The notes below the pieces were generated by a model. That model ran no database searches. It saw nothing but the letters and a program-made list of their open reading frames with translations, and had not been told where the DNA came from. The position numbers were made by a program, and so were the translations under genes. A stretch of 64,000 nt of DNA, from NCBI RefSeq assembly GCF_003711105.1, contig NZ_CP023865.1, positions 1,896,001 through 1,960,000 of the forward strand, in the 5' to 3' direction. Each line of letters begins with the position of its first letter. Within the stretch, counting starts at the first letter, position 1. The DNA is from Actinoplanes teichomyceticus ATCC 31121. GTDB lineage: Bacteria > Actinomycetota > Actinomycetes > Mycobacteriales > Micromonosporaceae. Below, one piece after another: positions 25,475 to 35,207 of the stretch.

Positions 25475-26074
25475 ATGAGCGCGTCCTTCCTGGCCGGTGT
25501 GGTGGCCGGCTACGGGATCGCGGTTCCGGTCGGGGCCATCGGCGCGCTGATCGCCGGGCTCAGCGCCCGCACGTCGCTGCGGGTCGGCGCGGCGGCCGGG
25601 CTCGGCGCGGCCACCGCCGACGGGATCTACGCCGGCGCCGCGGTCGCCGGCGGCGCGGTGATCGCCGGGGTGATCGCACCGATCGCCGAGCCGCTGCGCT
25701 GGGCCGGGGCGGTGGTGCTGCTGGCGCTGGCCGGCTGGACCGCCTGGGGCGCGATCCGGCGGCCGCACACCGGGGCGCGCTCCGAACGGCCGGTCACAGC
25801 GATCCGGGCGTACGCCGCGATCCTCGGACTCACCCTGCTCAACCCGGCCACCGTGCTCTACTTCGCCGCGCTGGTCCTCGGCAGCGGCGGCGCCGGAGGC
25901 GGCGTCTGGTTCGTGCTCGGCGCCTTCCTCGCCTCGGCGAGCTGGCAGCTGCTGATCGCCGGCGGCGGTTCGCTGATCGGCCGCCTGCTGATCGGCCCGC
26001 GGGGGCGTCTCCTCACCGCGCTGACCTCCAGCGCGGTGATCGCGGTCCTCGCGCTGCGTCTGCTCCTGACCTGA
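25475..26074 (+). CDS. LysE-family amino acid exporter
   Basis: 199-residue membrane protein with about six hydrophobic segments, starting SASFLAGVVAGYGIAVPVGAIGALI. GYGIAVPVGAI and LTLLNPATVLYFAAL correspond to the family's conserved N-terminal PGP-like and mid-protein NP motifs. Exports an amino acid or related small molecule of unknown identity. No obvious Shine-Dalgarno. Confidence 0.88.
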   Translation: MSASFLAGVVAGYGIAVPVGAIGALIAGLSARTSLRVGAAAGLGAATADGIYAGAAVAGGAVIAGVIAPIAEPLRWAGAVVLLALAGWTAWGAIRRPHTGARSERPVTAIRAYAAILGLTLLNPATVLYFAALVLGSGGAGGGVWFVLGAFLASASWQLLIAGGGSLIGRLLIGPRGRLLTALTSSAVIAVLALRLLLT

Positions 26075-26196
26075 GTGCGGCCTGCCGGTGCGTGGTCGGT
26101 GGCGTGTCGTGCGGGGACCGGCCGCACCCGAACGCGGCCTGCGGCGGCGCGCCCTGCGGGGACCGGCTGCCCGCACATGGCCGTAGTGTGGCGGGA

Positions 26197-26829
26197 ATGG
26201 GTGCACGGCCGGCCGCCGGCGGCGGGAAATGGGTGGATGTGGCGCCGGAGCGGGTGGCGCGCTGGCTGGCGAACTTCGCGGCGCGGCACGGGGCGTACCG
26301 GGTGGCGGGCCTGACCCTGACCGCCGCGGACGGCGCGACCGCGACGCTGCAGGCGCCGCCGGGCGCCGGGACGGTCACGACGGTGGCCGAGCTGATCGCC
26401 GAGGCCGGGGCGCCGCGGCGGCTGGGGTTGCTGCTGGCCCGCAAGGGCGCGGTCGCGGTCGGCGTCGCCGACGGCGCCGAGTTGGTCGCCTCCAAGGTGG
26501 ACACGCACTATGTGCAGGGCCGGACCGCGGCGGGTGGCTGGTCGCAGCAGCGCTTCGCGCGCCGCCGCGACAACCAGGCCAGGGCGGCCGCCGCCGACGG
26601 AGCCGGGATCGTGGGCCGCATCCTGCTTCCCGAGGTACGGTCGCTGGCCGCGCTCGTGACCGGCGGCGACCGATCAGCCGTGGACGCGATCCTCGCCGAC
26701 CGGCCGCTGGCCCCGGTCGCCGCGCTGCGGGCCGGGCGCCTGCTGGACGTGCCCGAGCCGCGCCACGCCGTCCTGGTCTCGGCGGTGGCCCTGGCCCGCG
26801 CCGTCCCGATCCTGGTCCGCGAGCCCTGA
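26197..26829 (+). CDS. acVLRF1-type peptidyl-tRNA hydrolase (Vms1-like release factor)
   Basis: 210-residue actinobacterial member of the Vms1/ANKZF1 release-factor (VLRF1) group, which in eukaryotes frees nascent chains from tRNA on obstructed 60S subunits. The diagnostic block GGWSQQRFARRRDNQ (113-127) carries the GG-x-S-Q glutamine motif and the arginine-rich segment; LLLARKGAVAVGVADGAELVASKVDTHYVQGR precedes it, as in eRF1-like cores. Its cellular role in actinobacteria is inferred. TAGTGT ends 7 bases before the ATG. Confidence 0.85.
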   Translation: MGARPAAGGGKWVDVAPERVARWLANFAARHGAYRVAGLTLTAADGATATLQAPPGAGTVTTVAELIAEAGAPRRLGLLLARKGAVAVGVADGAELVASKVDTHYVQGRTAAGGWSQQRFARRRDNQARAAAADGAGIVGRILLPEVRSLAALVTGGDRSAVDAILADRPLAPVAALRAGRLLDVPEPRHAVLVSAVALARAVPILVREP

Positions 26830-26913
26830 GCCCGGCCGGCGGGTGCGGGGAACGGCTCCGGCCGCCGTCCCGCGCCAGGTGCGGGTCGGCGGCCGGATGT
26901 TCGGTGGGCGAGA

Positions 26914-26990
26914 CCGGTCGGTCGCCCTGCTTGACCGCGCCGGTGGGTCGCCTGCTCGACCGCGCCGGTCAGTCGCCCTCCTTGACCGCG
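26914..26990. repeat. 25-26-bp tandem array at the zinc metallopeptidase 3' end
   Basis: Units at 26914-26939, 26940-26964 and 26965-26990. The last contains the final codons and stop of the metallopeptidase (minus strand, AVKEGD then TGA). The other two are downstream copies of that terminus. Confidence 0.92.
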
Positions 26991-27904
26991 CCGGGCGCGA
27001 ACGTGTCGCATTTCGCCGGGTCACCGGTGTCGTATCCGACGCGGAACCACTTCTGCCGGTCCGCGGAGGTGCCGTGGGTGAACTCGGCCGGGTTGACGCT
27101 GCCCCCGTTGCGCTGCTGGAGCGTGTCGTCGCCGATCTGCCCGGCGGTCTGGATGCCCTCCTGGATGTCCGAGTCGCTGAGGCTCGTGAAAATCTTGTTG
27201 CCCTTGGCGTCGGTGGTGCCGGTCGCGCCCCTGGCCCAGGCTCCGGCGTAGCAGTCGGCCTGCAGCTCCAGCTTGACCGACTCCAGGTTCGCCTGGTCCG
27301 GGTTGGTGTTCTGGGCCTGCCGCATCTTCGCCTCGGTGCCGAGCAGATCCTGCACGTGGTGACCGTACTCGTGGGCGAGCACGTACGGCTGCGCGAACTC
27401 GCCGGGCGCGCCGAGCTCCCTGGCCAGCTGCTGGTAGAACGTCAGGTCGATGTAGACCTTGTTGTCCGCCGGGCAGTAGAACGGGCCGACGCCGGAGTCG
27501 GCGGCGCCGCAGCCGGTGCTGACCCGGTTGGCGAAGACCCTCGTGGTGGCCTTCTCGTACGGCTTGCCGAACGCCTGGGGCAGCTCGGTGGCCCAGTACG
27601 CCTGGATCGAGTTGATGTAGAGGACGTTGCGGCAGTCCAGCTGCTCGGTGGCGTTCTGCTGCTTGCACTCCTGTTCCAGCTTCGTGTTGTCGGCGCTGGA
27701 GGAGCCGCCGCCGCCACCGCCCAGGTTGTTGATGCCGAAGTAGCCCCCGACGAGCAGGAGCAGCACGGTGACGATGATGCCGGAGAGCCCGCCGCCGCCG
27801 ATCGGGAGGCCGCCGAAGCCGCCTCCGCCGAAGCCGCCTCCGCCCGAGCCGCGCACGTCCTCGACCTGACTGGTGTCGATCTCGGCTTTCTCATTGAGTT
27901 CCAT
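26969..27904 (-). CDS. Neutral zinc metallopeptidase (YpfJ family), membrane-anchored
   Basis: 311 residues. A Gly-rich cytoplasmic N-terminus (20-40), one membrane segment (about 41-57), a Gly/Ser linker, then the extracytoplasmic catalytic domain with H178-E179-x-x-H182 in LAHEYGHHVQ and the downstream glutamate region ESVKLELQADCYAGAWA. The four cysteines near 80, 91, 132 and 144 may form disulfides. Physiological substrates are unknown. Divergent from the ABC-F gene. Confidence 0.92.
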   Translation of the reverse strand: MELNEKAEIDTSQVEDVRGSGGGGFGGGGFGGLPIGGGGLSGIIVTVLLLLVGGYFGINNLGGGGGGSSSADNTKLEQECKQQNATEQLDCRNVLYINSIQAYWATELPQAFGKPYEKATTRVFANRVSTGCGAADSGVGPFYCPADNKVYIDLTFYQQLARELGAPGEFAQPYVLAHEYGHHVQDLLGTEAKMRQAQNTNPDQANLESVKLELQADCYAGAWARGATGTTDAKGNKIFTSLSDSDIQEGIQTAGQIGDDTLQQRNGGSVNPAEFTHGTSADRQKWFRVGYDTGDPAKCDTFAPGAVKEGD

Positions 27905-27952
27905 GCCGTCCTCACTTCGCCACGGTTGCCCGGCGTGTACCCGATGATCTTG

Positions 27953-28070
27953 AAAATTAATCGGGTGGGAGGTCGGACCGAGGCCCGGGTAGTATGGCCG
28001 GGTGCTGCTCTGCGAAGGCTGACACGCCCCGCGCCGACCGTCCCCTGGGCGGCCGGCGCTTTCTTGCGCC
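27953..28070 (+). promoter_or_regulatory. Candidate promoter, leader peptide and hairpins before the ABC-F gene
   Basis: An AT-rich block AAAATTAAT (27953-27961) precedes a poor -35 region and a -10 TAGTAT (27990-27995). A seven-codon frame follows, then two mutually exclusive hairpins: GCGCCG/CGGCGC with inner CCG/CGG (28031-28059) and GGCGC/GCGCC with loop TTTCTT (28055-28070). This resembles translation-dependent attenuation leaders of antibiotic-induced ABC-F genes. Confidence 0.45.
28002..28022 (+). CDS. Possible six-residue leader peptide
   Basis: GTG, five sense codons and TGA encode MLLCEG. TAGTAT ends 6 bases upstream of the GTG, so transcription could start on the start codon. It ends 9 bases before the first hairpin. 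Too short for independent support; proposed only because of its place in the leader. Confidence 0.3.
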   Translation: MLLCEG

Positions 28071-28105
28071 CTGAGTCAGCCCGATCACCGAGAGCGAGAA
28101 CCGTC

Positions 28106-29710
<1,605 letters not shown>

Positions 29711-30159
29711 CCGGGTCCGGTTCGCCGGAGCCGGCCGGAGATCGGGGGATCATCGGCATCGTCAGTTGTCAACTGGTGCCCACACAGACAGTGCGATGTT
29801 CGGACGTTTGCGGGCAGGTCGGACTTGCTACCGTACGTTCCCACCGCCCCCCGCCGTCCCGCCCCCGCCCCGTCAAGGGCCATTGGCCAGGTCATCGCCC
29901 GCGAGTGCCTCGATCGAGTGTTTCTGCAGGTGATCGATGGTCTTGGTGAGCCGGCCGAGGCCCCTGGGGCGGCTCGGAAATGGCGTCGCGAGCGCGGCCG
30001 GCAAACAGTCTGACATTGATGCCCGTGGTAACCGTCAAGTTCCTGACAGTAATAAATGGGCACGTTCCTCGACGCCAGATGCCTAGCGCATGATCGTTGG
30101 AGGCGGTGTAATAGGTGGGACCGTATCTGACCGCACTGTCTGCGACGTGAGGATTCAAG
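29711..30159. other. 449-base intergenic region before the HTH gene
   Basis: No open frame is credible. Seen: a TCCGG-TTCG-CCGGA hairpin just after the ABC-F stop (29716-29729), a 13-bp palindrome CAGTTGTCAACTG (29763-29775), a C-rich run near 29846-29876, and unusually AT-rich sequence at about 30015-30110 with ACAGTAATAAATGG and GTGTAATAGGT. The long, AT-rich end suggests a regulated promoter or a small RNA for the HTH-crotonase pair. Confidence 0.5.
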
Positions 30160-30387
30160 ATGGCAGCCACTGGCACAGCTACCAGTACTGAGAAGGGTCG
30201 TCGAATCGTCGGTAGCGAGCGGCAGTCGCTCGCCAAGGACCTGGTGAAGCGTTACACCTCCGGCGAGAGCATCCGGGCGCTTGCCGCTTCCACCGGCCGT
30301 TCCTATGGATTCGTACACCGCGTGCTCACCGAGTCCGGTGTGCAGTTGCGCCAGCGTGGCGGCGCGCGCCGCCGCAAGAAGGCGTGA
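30160..30387 (+). CDS. Small helix-turn-helix protein
   Basis: 75-residue basic protein. SLAKDLVKRYTSGESIRALAASTGRSYGFVHRVLTESGVQLRQRGG is a compact HTH resembling recombinase/helix-turn-helix-23 domains, followed by a basic tail. Widely conserved in actinobacteria next to the ABC-F gene (from memory, Rv1473A). GAGG lies 7 bases before the ATG. The stop overlaps the GTG of the crotonase gene, so the two are coupled. DNA-binding is likely; targets are unknown. Confidence 0.88.
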   Translation: MAATGTATSTEKGRRIVGSERQSLAKDLVKRYTSGESIRALAASTGRSYGFVHRVLTESGVQLRQRGGARRRKKA

Positions 30388-31184
30388 CCGCCGACGACGC
30401 CGAGGCGGCTACCACGGTGACCGCCGACGAGGTAGGCGTTCGCTACGAACAGGCCGGGCCGGTCGCGACGGTCACGTTGTGCCGGCCCGACGTTCTCAAT
30501 GCACAGACTCCGGCCATGTGGGCGGAGCTCGGCAACATTTCCCGAAAATTGACCGGCGACGTACGCGTCGTCATTGTGCGCGCCGAAGGTCGTGCGTTTT
30601 CCGCTGGCCTGGATCTGTCGGTCGCCCGCGGGGAGGGCGATTCTTCACTGGCCCGCCTGGCGCAGTTGTCGGCCTCCGAGTGCGCCGATCGGATTGCCGT
30701 CTTCCAGACCGCGTTCACCTGGCTGCGGAGTCCGTCCATCGTGTCCATCGCGGCGGTGCAGGGCCACGCCATCGGCGCCGGCTTCCAGCTCGCGCTGAAC
30801 TGTGACATGCGGGTGCTCGCCGACGACGCGCGGTTCTCCATGGCCGAGGTCACCCTCGGCCTGGTGCCCGATCTGGGCGGGACGAAGCGGCTCACCGAGC
30901 TGGTCGGACCGTCCCGGGCACTGGAGATCTGCGTGACCGGGCGGCGGATCGCGGCCGACGAGGCGGACCGGATCGGCCTGGCCACCGCCGTCGTGCCGCG
31001 GGCTGATCTGGATGCGGCGGTCGCCGACCTGACCGCCGCCGTCCTGGCCGGGGACGCGGGGGCGGTCGCCGAGATCAAGGCTCTGCTGGCCGGCGCGCCC
31101 GGCCGGTCGTACGCGGAGCAGGACCGCGCCGAGCGGGAGGCACAGACCCGCCGGCTCGCGGACCTGCTCGGAGCCGGGGAGTAG
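30384..31184 (+). CDS. Enoyl-CoA hydratase/isomerase family protein
   Basis: 266-residue crotonase-fold protein. The oxyanion-hole segments are RAFSAGLDLS and GHAIGAGFQLALNCDM, and the second catalytic region is MAEVTLGLVPDLGGTKRL. The second active-site Glu (in MAEV) is present, but the first, normally in a GCELA-type motif, is Gln here (GFQLA), so classical hydratase chemistry is doubtful; isomerase or another crotonase reaction is possible. Overlaps the HTH gene by four bases. Confidence 0.88.
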   Translation: MTADDAEAATTVTADEVGVRYEQAGPVATVTLCRPDVLNAQTPAMWAELGNISRKLTGDVRVVIVRAEGRAFSAGLDLSVARGEGDSSLARLAQLSASECADRIAVFQTAFTWLRSPSIVSIAAVQGHAIGAGFQLALNCDMRVLADDARFSMAEVTLGLVPDLGGTKRLTELVGPSRALEICVTGRRIAADEADRIGLATAVVPRADLDAAVADLTAAVLAGDAGAVAEIKALLAGAPGRSYAEQDRAEREAQTRRLADLLGAGE

Positions 31185-31341
31185 CACGCCGGAGCCGGCC
31201 GGCTCCCGTACGGGGGAGCGGGGCTGATCGGCTCCGGGCGGTAAGGACCGTCCGCGGAATAGCGGCCTCACCTCCCGGGTTGTCGTACCCACGCGGCAGA
31301 CTGTGTGCCGCGGCGTCGAACGGCACCCGGGAGGTGGCGGA

Positions 31342-33273
31342 ATGAGCATGCCGAGCTGGAGCATGCTGCGCTCGATCCAGAATTCCGACCGGGTCGCGGC
31401 GCACCAGGTCAAGCCCGGCACGACCCGGCGGATCCTGCGGTTCGCCCGGCCCTACCGGCGGGACATCACGATCTTCGTGATCACCGTGGTGGTCGCCGCC
31501 GGCATCGGCGTGGCCACCCCGCTGCTGGCCGGCGAGGTGATCAACACGATCACCCGGGGCGGCCCCGGCGCGGCCCCGGCCGTCGTGCGGATCGCCCTGC
31601 TGATCGCCGGCCTGGCCGTCGCCGACGCGCTGCTCTCGCTCGCTCAGCGGTGGTATTCGGCGCGCATCGGCGAGGGCATCATCCTGAGCCTGCGCACCCG
31701 CGTCTACGACCACGTCCAGCGGATGCCGCTGCAGTTCTTCACCCGCACCCAGACCGGCGCCCTGGTCAGCCGGCTCAACAACGACGTGGTCGGCGCGCAG
31801 CGGGCGTTCACCTCGACCCTGTCCGGCGTGCTCAGCAACGTGATCCAGCTGGTGCTCACCGCGGTGGTGATGTTCAGCCTGTCCTGGCCGATCACCGCGC
31901 TGTCGCTGCTGCTGCTGCCGGTCTTCATCATCCCGGCGCGCCGGGTCGGCAAGCGGCTCGCCGAGATCACGCGGGAGTCGTACAACCTGGACGCCAAGAT
32001 GAACGCGACGATGACCGAGCGGTTCAACGTCTCCGGCGCACTGCTGGTCAAGCTGTTCGGCCGGCCGGACACCGAGGCCGCCAAGTTCGGCGAGCGCGCC
32101 GAGCGGGTCCGCGACATCGGGGTGCAGCAGGCGATGTTCTCCCGCACCTTCTTCGTCGCGATGCTGCTGGTCGCCTCGCTGGCGCAGGCCCTGACGTACG
32201 GCCTGGGCGGCTGGCTGGCCGTCCGCGGCGACGTCTCGGCCGGCACCGTCGTCACCCTGGCCCTGCTGCTCACCCGGCTGTACGGCCCGCTCACCGCGCT
32301 CAGCAACGTCCGGGTCGACGTGATGAGCGCGCTGGTCTCGTTCGACCGGGTCTTCGAGGTGCTCGACCTGCAACCCGGCATCGCGGAGAAACCCGACGCG
32401 GTCGCGATCCCGGCCGGCGCGGGCCGCATCGAGTTCCGTGACGTGCGGTTCCGCTATCCCAGCGCCGCCGAGGTCTCCCTGGCGACGCTGGAGGACGTGG
32501 CGACCCTGGACCGCTCGGAGAACACGCCGGTCCTGCACGGCGTCGACTTCACCGTCGAGCCGGGGCAGCTGGTCGCGCTGGTCGGCCCGTCCGGCGCCGG
32601 CAAATCGACGACCTCGATGCTGGTGTCCCGGGTCTACGACGTGACCGGCGGCGCGGTTCTGATCGGCGGCGTCGACGTGCGGGACGCGACGCTGGACTCG
32701 CTGCGGGACACGGTCGGCGTGGTCACCCAGGACTCGCACCTGTTCCACGAGACGATCGCGGAAAATCTGCGGTACGCCCGGCCCGACGCGACCGAGGAGC
32801 AGATGTGGGCCGCGCTGGACGGCGCGCAGGTCGGCGACCTGGTCCGGGCGCTGCCGGACGGCCTGGACACCGTGGTCGGTGAGCGCGGGTACCGCTTCTC
32901 CGGCGGCGAGAAGCAGCGCATCGCGATCGCCCGGCTGCTGCTCAAGCAACCGTCCATCGTGATCCTCGACGAGGCCACCGCGCACCTGGACAGCGAGTCC
33001 GAGGCGGCCGTGCAGCGAGCGCTGGCGACGGCGTTGCGGGGGCGGACCGCGCTGGTCATCGCGCACCGGCTGTCCACCATCCGGGAGGCCGACCAGATCG
33101 TGGTGCTCGACCACGGGCGGGTCGTCGAGCGCGGCACGCACGAGACGCTGGTCGCGGCCGGTGGGCTGTACGCCGACCTCTACCGCACCCAGTTCGCGCA
33201 GGCGTCGCCGGCCGGGCCGCTCACCGAGGACGTCGAGATCATGACGGTACCGATGGGCACGGTCGAGCCGTGA
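31342..33273 (+). CDS. ABC exporter, fused permease-ATPase
   Basis: 643 residues. A six-helix transmembrane domain (about 45-330, starting RPYRRDITIFVITVVVAAGIG) is followed by an ABC domain with Walker A GPSGAGKST, Q-loop VVTQDSHLF, signature FSGGEKQRIAIARLL, Walker B SIVILDEATAHLDSES and H-loop VIAHRLSTI. Half-transporter of the multidrug/lipid type; probably a homodimer. The substrate is unknown. GGAGG lies 8 bases before the ATG. The stop overlaps the next small gene. Confidence 0.93.
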   Translation: MSMPSWSMLRSIQNSDRVAAHQVKPGTTRRILRFARPYRRDITIFVITVVVAAGIGVATPLLAGEVINTITRGGPGAAPAVVRIALLIAGLAVADALLSLAQRWYSARIGEGIILSLRTRVYDHVQRMPLQFFTRTQTGALVSRLNNDVVGAQRAFTSTLSGVLSNVIQLVLTAVVMFSLSWPITALSLLLLPVFIIPARRVGKRLAEITRESYNLDAKMNATMTERFNVSGALLVKLFGRPDTEAAKFGERAERVRDIGVQQAMFSRTFFVAMLLVASLAQALTYGLGGWLAVRGDVSAGTVVTLALLLTRLYGPLTALSNVRVDVMSALVSFDRVFEVLDLQPGIAEKPDAVAIPAGAGRIEFRDVRFRYPSAAEVSLATLEDVATLDRSENTPVLHGVDFTVEPGQLVALVGPSGAGKSTTSMLVSRVYDVTGGAVLIGGVDVRDATLDSLRDTVGVVTQDSHLFHETIAENLRYARPDATEEQMWAALDGAQVGDLVRALPDGLDTVVGERGYRFSGGEKQRIAIARLLLKQPSIVILDEATAHLDSESEAAVQRALATALRGRTALVIAHRLSTIREADQIVVLDHGRVVERGTHETLVAAGGLYADLYRTQFAQASPAGPLTEDVEIMTVPMGTVEP

Positions 33274-33482
33274 CCGGCCTCCTGATCTTCGCGGTGCTGT
33301 TCACGGCGATGCTGTACGCGTTCGTGCGGTTCGCCGGGTGGGTCCGGCGCAAGGGGGTCGGCGGCGGGCTCGTGGGGCCGATCGACGAGGCCTGGCACCC
33401 GTCCGCCGACCGGTTCCGGCGCGAGACGGCGGTCCACGAGCAGCGGGTCATGCCGCCCCGGCCCGGTGACGAGCGGTCCTGA
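33270..33482 (+). CDS. Small single-pass membrane protein
   Basis: 70 residues: hydrophobic segment GLLIFAVLFTAMLYAFVRFAG (roughly 3-22), a basic stretch, then a charged cytoplasmic tail ending PPRPGDERS. GTG start overlaps the ABC exporter stop (GTGA), so it is probably a co-expressed accessory protein of that transporter. No recognised family with certainty. Confidence 0.75.
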   Translation: MTGLLIFAVLFTAMLYAFVRFAGWVRRKGVGGGLVGPIDEAWHPSADRFRRETAVHEQRVMPPRPGDERS

Positions 33483-33548
33483 ACGGCGGTCCATCGTGGC
33501 CGGTCCGGTGTTCGCGCGGTCCAGCGATTCGCGTCCGGGTCGGTTCGC

Positions 33549-33718
33549 ACATCGAGCGGTTCGGTGCGCAGGGTCGAGTGGTCCGGGTCGGTTTGCCGGG
33601 TCGAGCGGTTCGGGTCCGGGTTCGGTTCGCCGGGTCGAGTGGTCTCGGTTCGCTTCGCCGGGTCGAGCGGTTCGCGTCCCGGGTGCGTTCGCGCATCGAG
33701 CGGTTCGGTGCGGCGGGA
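33549..33718. repeat. Degenerate repeat array with TCGAGCGGT core
   Basis: Six copies of TCGAG(C/T)GGT at irregular 26-33-base spacing, each followed by CGG/TTCG-rich sequence, in the 289-base gap between the small membrane protein and mug. Non-coding: reading frames give Arg/Ser/Gly strings. Confidence 0.8.
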
Positions 33719-33771
33719 ACCGTGGTGTGCGCGGTTCGGGGTGGGCGGGGCCGGGGGCCGGTGTCGCGGAT

Positions 33772-34392
33772 TCAGTGCCGGGGCGGCCGGGCGGCGGCCT
33801 CGCGCAGGGCACGGAACTCGCGGATCAGGTCGGGTAGCTGGAAGTGGGCGTTCAGTCCGCTGGGGTTGGGCAGCACCCAGACCGGGACACCGCCGACGGT
33901 GTCCGGCTGCCGGCCGATCCGGGCCTTCGGCCGCCCGAACGCGGTGCGATAGGCGGTCACCCCGAGCACGGCCAGGAACCGGGGCCGGTGATGGCGTACC
34001 AACTCGGCCAGGATCGCGCCGCCGGCGACCAGCTCGTCCGGGCTGAGCTCGTCGGCGCGGGCCGTGGCCCGCGCGACGACGTTGGTGATGCCCAGACCGA
34101 GAGCGGGCAGCAGCTGCTGCTCGGAAGGGTGCAGCAGGCGGTCGGTGAAGGCCGCGCCGTGCAGGGTGGGCCAGAACCGGTTGCCGGGACGGGCGAAGTG
34201 GTGGCCGGTCGCGGCCGAGTACAGGCTCGGGTTGATCCCGGAGAAGAGCACCCGCAGGCCCGGGCCGACCAGGTCGGGGATGGTGCGCCCGGCGGCGGCA
34301 GCGACCTGGTCGGCGGACGGCCGCACGAACCCCGGGGCTGCCGCCGCGGATCCCGGTCCGCCGGTGGGCGCTGCCTTCCGGCGCGGCGTCAC
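33772..34392 (-). CDS. mug: G/U mismatch-specific DNA glycosylase (Mug)
   Basis: Removes uracil or thymine opposite guanine in DNA. 206 residues with the family motifs FSGINPSLYSAATGHHFARPGNRFWP and LPNPSGLNAHF, including the active-site asparagine of GINPS. An N-terminal tail of about 35 residues precedes the domain. GTG at 34392 overlaps the stop of the SDR gene (GTGA), so the two are cotranscribed. Confidence 0.93.
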   Translation of the reverse strand: MTPRRKAAPTGGPGSAAAAPGFVRPSADQVAAAAGRTIPDLVGPGLRVLFSGINPSLYSAATGHHFARPGNRFWPTLHGAAFTDRLLHPSEQQLLPALGLGITNVVARATARADELSPDELVAGGAILAELVRHHRPRFLAVLGVTAYRTAFGRPKARIGRQPDTVGGVPVWVLPNPSGLNAHFQLPDLIREFRALREAAARPPRH

Positions 34393-35150
34393 AGGCTGCG
34401 CAGGGCGCCACCGTCGACCGGGACGGCCAACCCGGTGAGGTAGCTCGCCGCGGGGGACAGCAGGAACGCCGCCACCCGGCCGAACTCGGCGGGCTCGCCG
34501 AGCCGCCCCATCGGGACCGAGGCGGCCGCCTCCGCCGCCGCGGTCGCCGCATCGCCGCTGGCCTGGAACAGCTCCCGGTTGCGGTCCGTCATGATCCGGC
34601 CGGGCAGCAGGCTGAGCACCCGCACGCCGCGGGGGGCGTACTCGTCGGCCATGTCCTTGGCGACCATCGCCAGGCCCGGCCGCAGCCCGTTGGACAGGCC
34701 CAGCCCGGCGAGCGGCGACTTGGCCGAGGTGGACAGCACCAGCGCGATCGCCCCGCCCTCGGGCAGCGCGGACGCGAACGTGCGGGCCGCGCGCACCGAG
34801 CCGAGGAAGACCGTCTCGAACGCGTCCCGCCACTGCTCGTCGCTCAGGCCGGCCGAGGTGCCGCGGGGCGGGCCGCCGACCGAGACCAGCGCGCCGTCCA
34901 GCCGGCCGAAGCGCTCCGTCGCGGTGTCCACCAGCTCGCGCGGCGTGCCCGGGTCGGCCAGGTCGGCGGTCACCCCGGCGGCGTGTTCCGGGCCGCCCAG
35001 CTCGGCGACCGCATCGGCCACATTGCGCTCGTCCCGCGAGGAGATCACCACCCGGGCGCCGTCGGCGACGAGCGCCTGCGCGGTGGCGAAGCCCAGCCCG
35101 CGCGAGGCGCCGGTGAGGATGAAGACGCGATCAGCCAGCCCCAGATCCAT
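34389..35150 (-). CDS. Atypical SDR-family oxidoreductase
   Basis: 253 residues. The NAD(P)-binding TGASRGLG motif (about 11-18) and VTADLADPG are normal and the C-terminal SYLTGLAVPVDGGALRSL is typical of FabG-like SDRs. The catalytic region, however, reads LSTSAKSPLAGLGLSNGLRPGLAMVAKDMADE: the usual Tyr-x3-Lys is not at its normal position, where the sequence is LSNGLRPG. This belongs to the SDR subgroup with an SN-x-LRP motif. Function unknown. ATG at 35150 is preferred over one three codons upstream. Confidence 0.85.
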   Translation of the reverse strand: MDLGLADRVFILTGASRGLGFATAQALVADGARVVISSRDERNVADAVAELGGPEHAAGVTADLADPGTPRELVDTATERFGRLDGALVSVGGPPRGTSAGLSDEQWRDAFETVFLGSVRAARTFASALPEGGAIALVLSTSAKSPLAGLGLSNGLRPGLAMVAKDMADEYAPRGVRVLSLLPGRIMTDRNRELFQASGDAATAAAEAAASVPMGRLGEPAEFGRVAAFLLSPAASYLTGLAVPVDGGALRSL

Positions 35151-35207
35151 GCGCACCATCTTGGCAGAGGATCGGCGGGGTGCGCGCCGGCGGGCGGGAC
35201 GCCTCAA

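Noticed and set aside
25075..25476. 133-codon minus-strand frame before the LysE gene
   Set aside because: Arg/Pro/Gly repeats created by the GC-rich direct repeats; no family.
28055..28070. GGCGC-TTTCTT-GCGCC as a stand-alone intrinsic terminator
   Set aside because: Only a 5-bp stem and no T-tract after it; kept only as part of the two-hairpin leader hypothesis.
29846..29876. C-rich run considered as a 6C-type small RNA
   Set aside because: I could not draw the two stem-loops with C-rich loops required for that RNA; a covariance-model search would be decisive.
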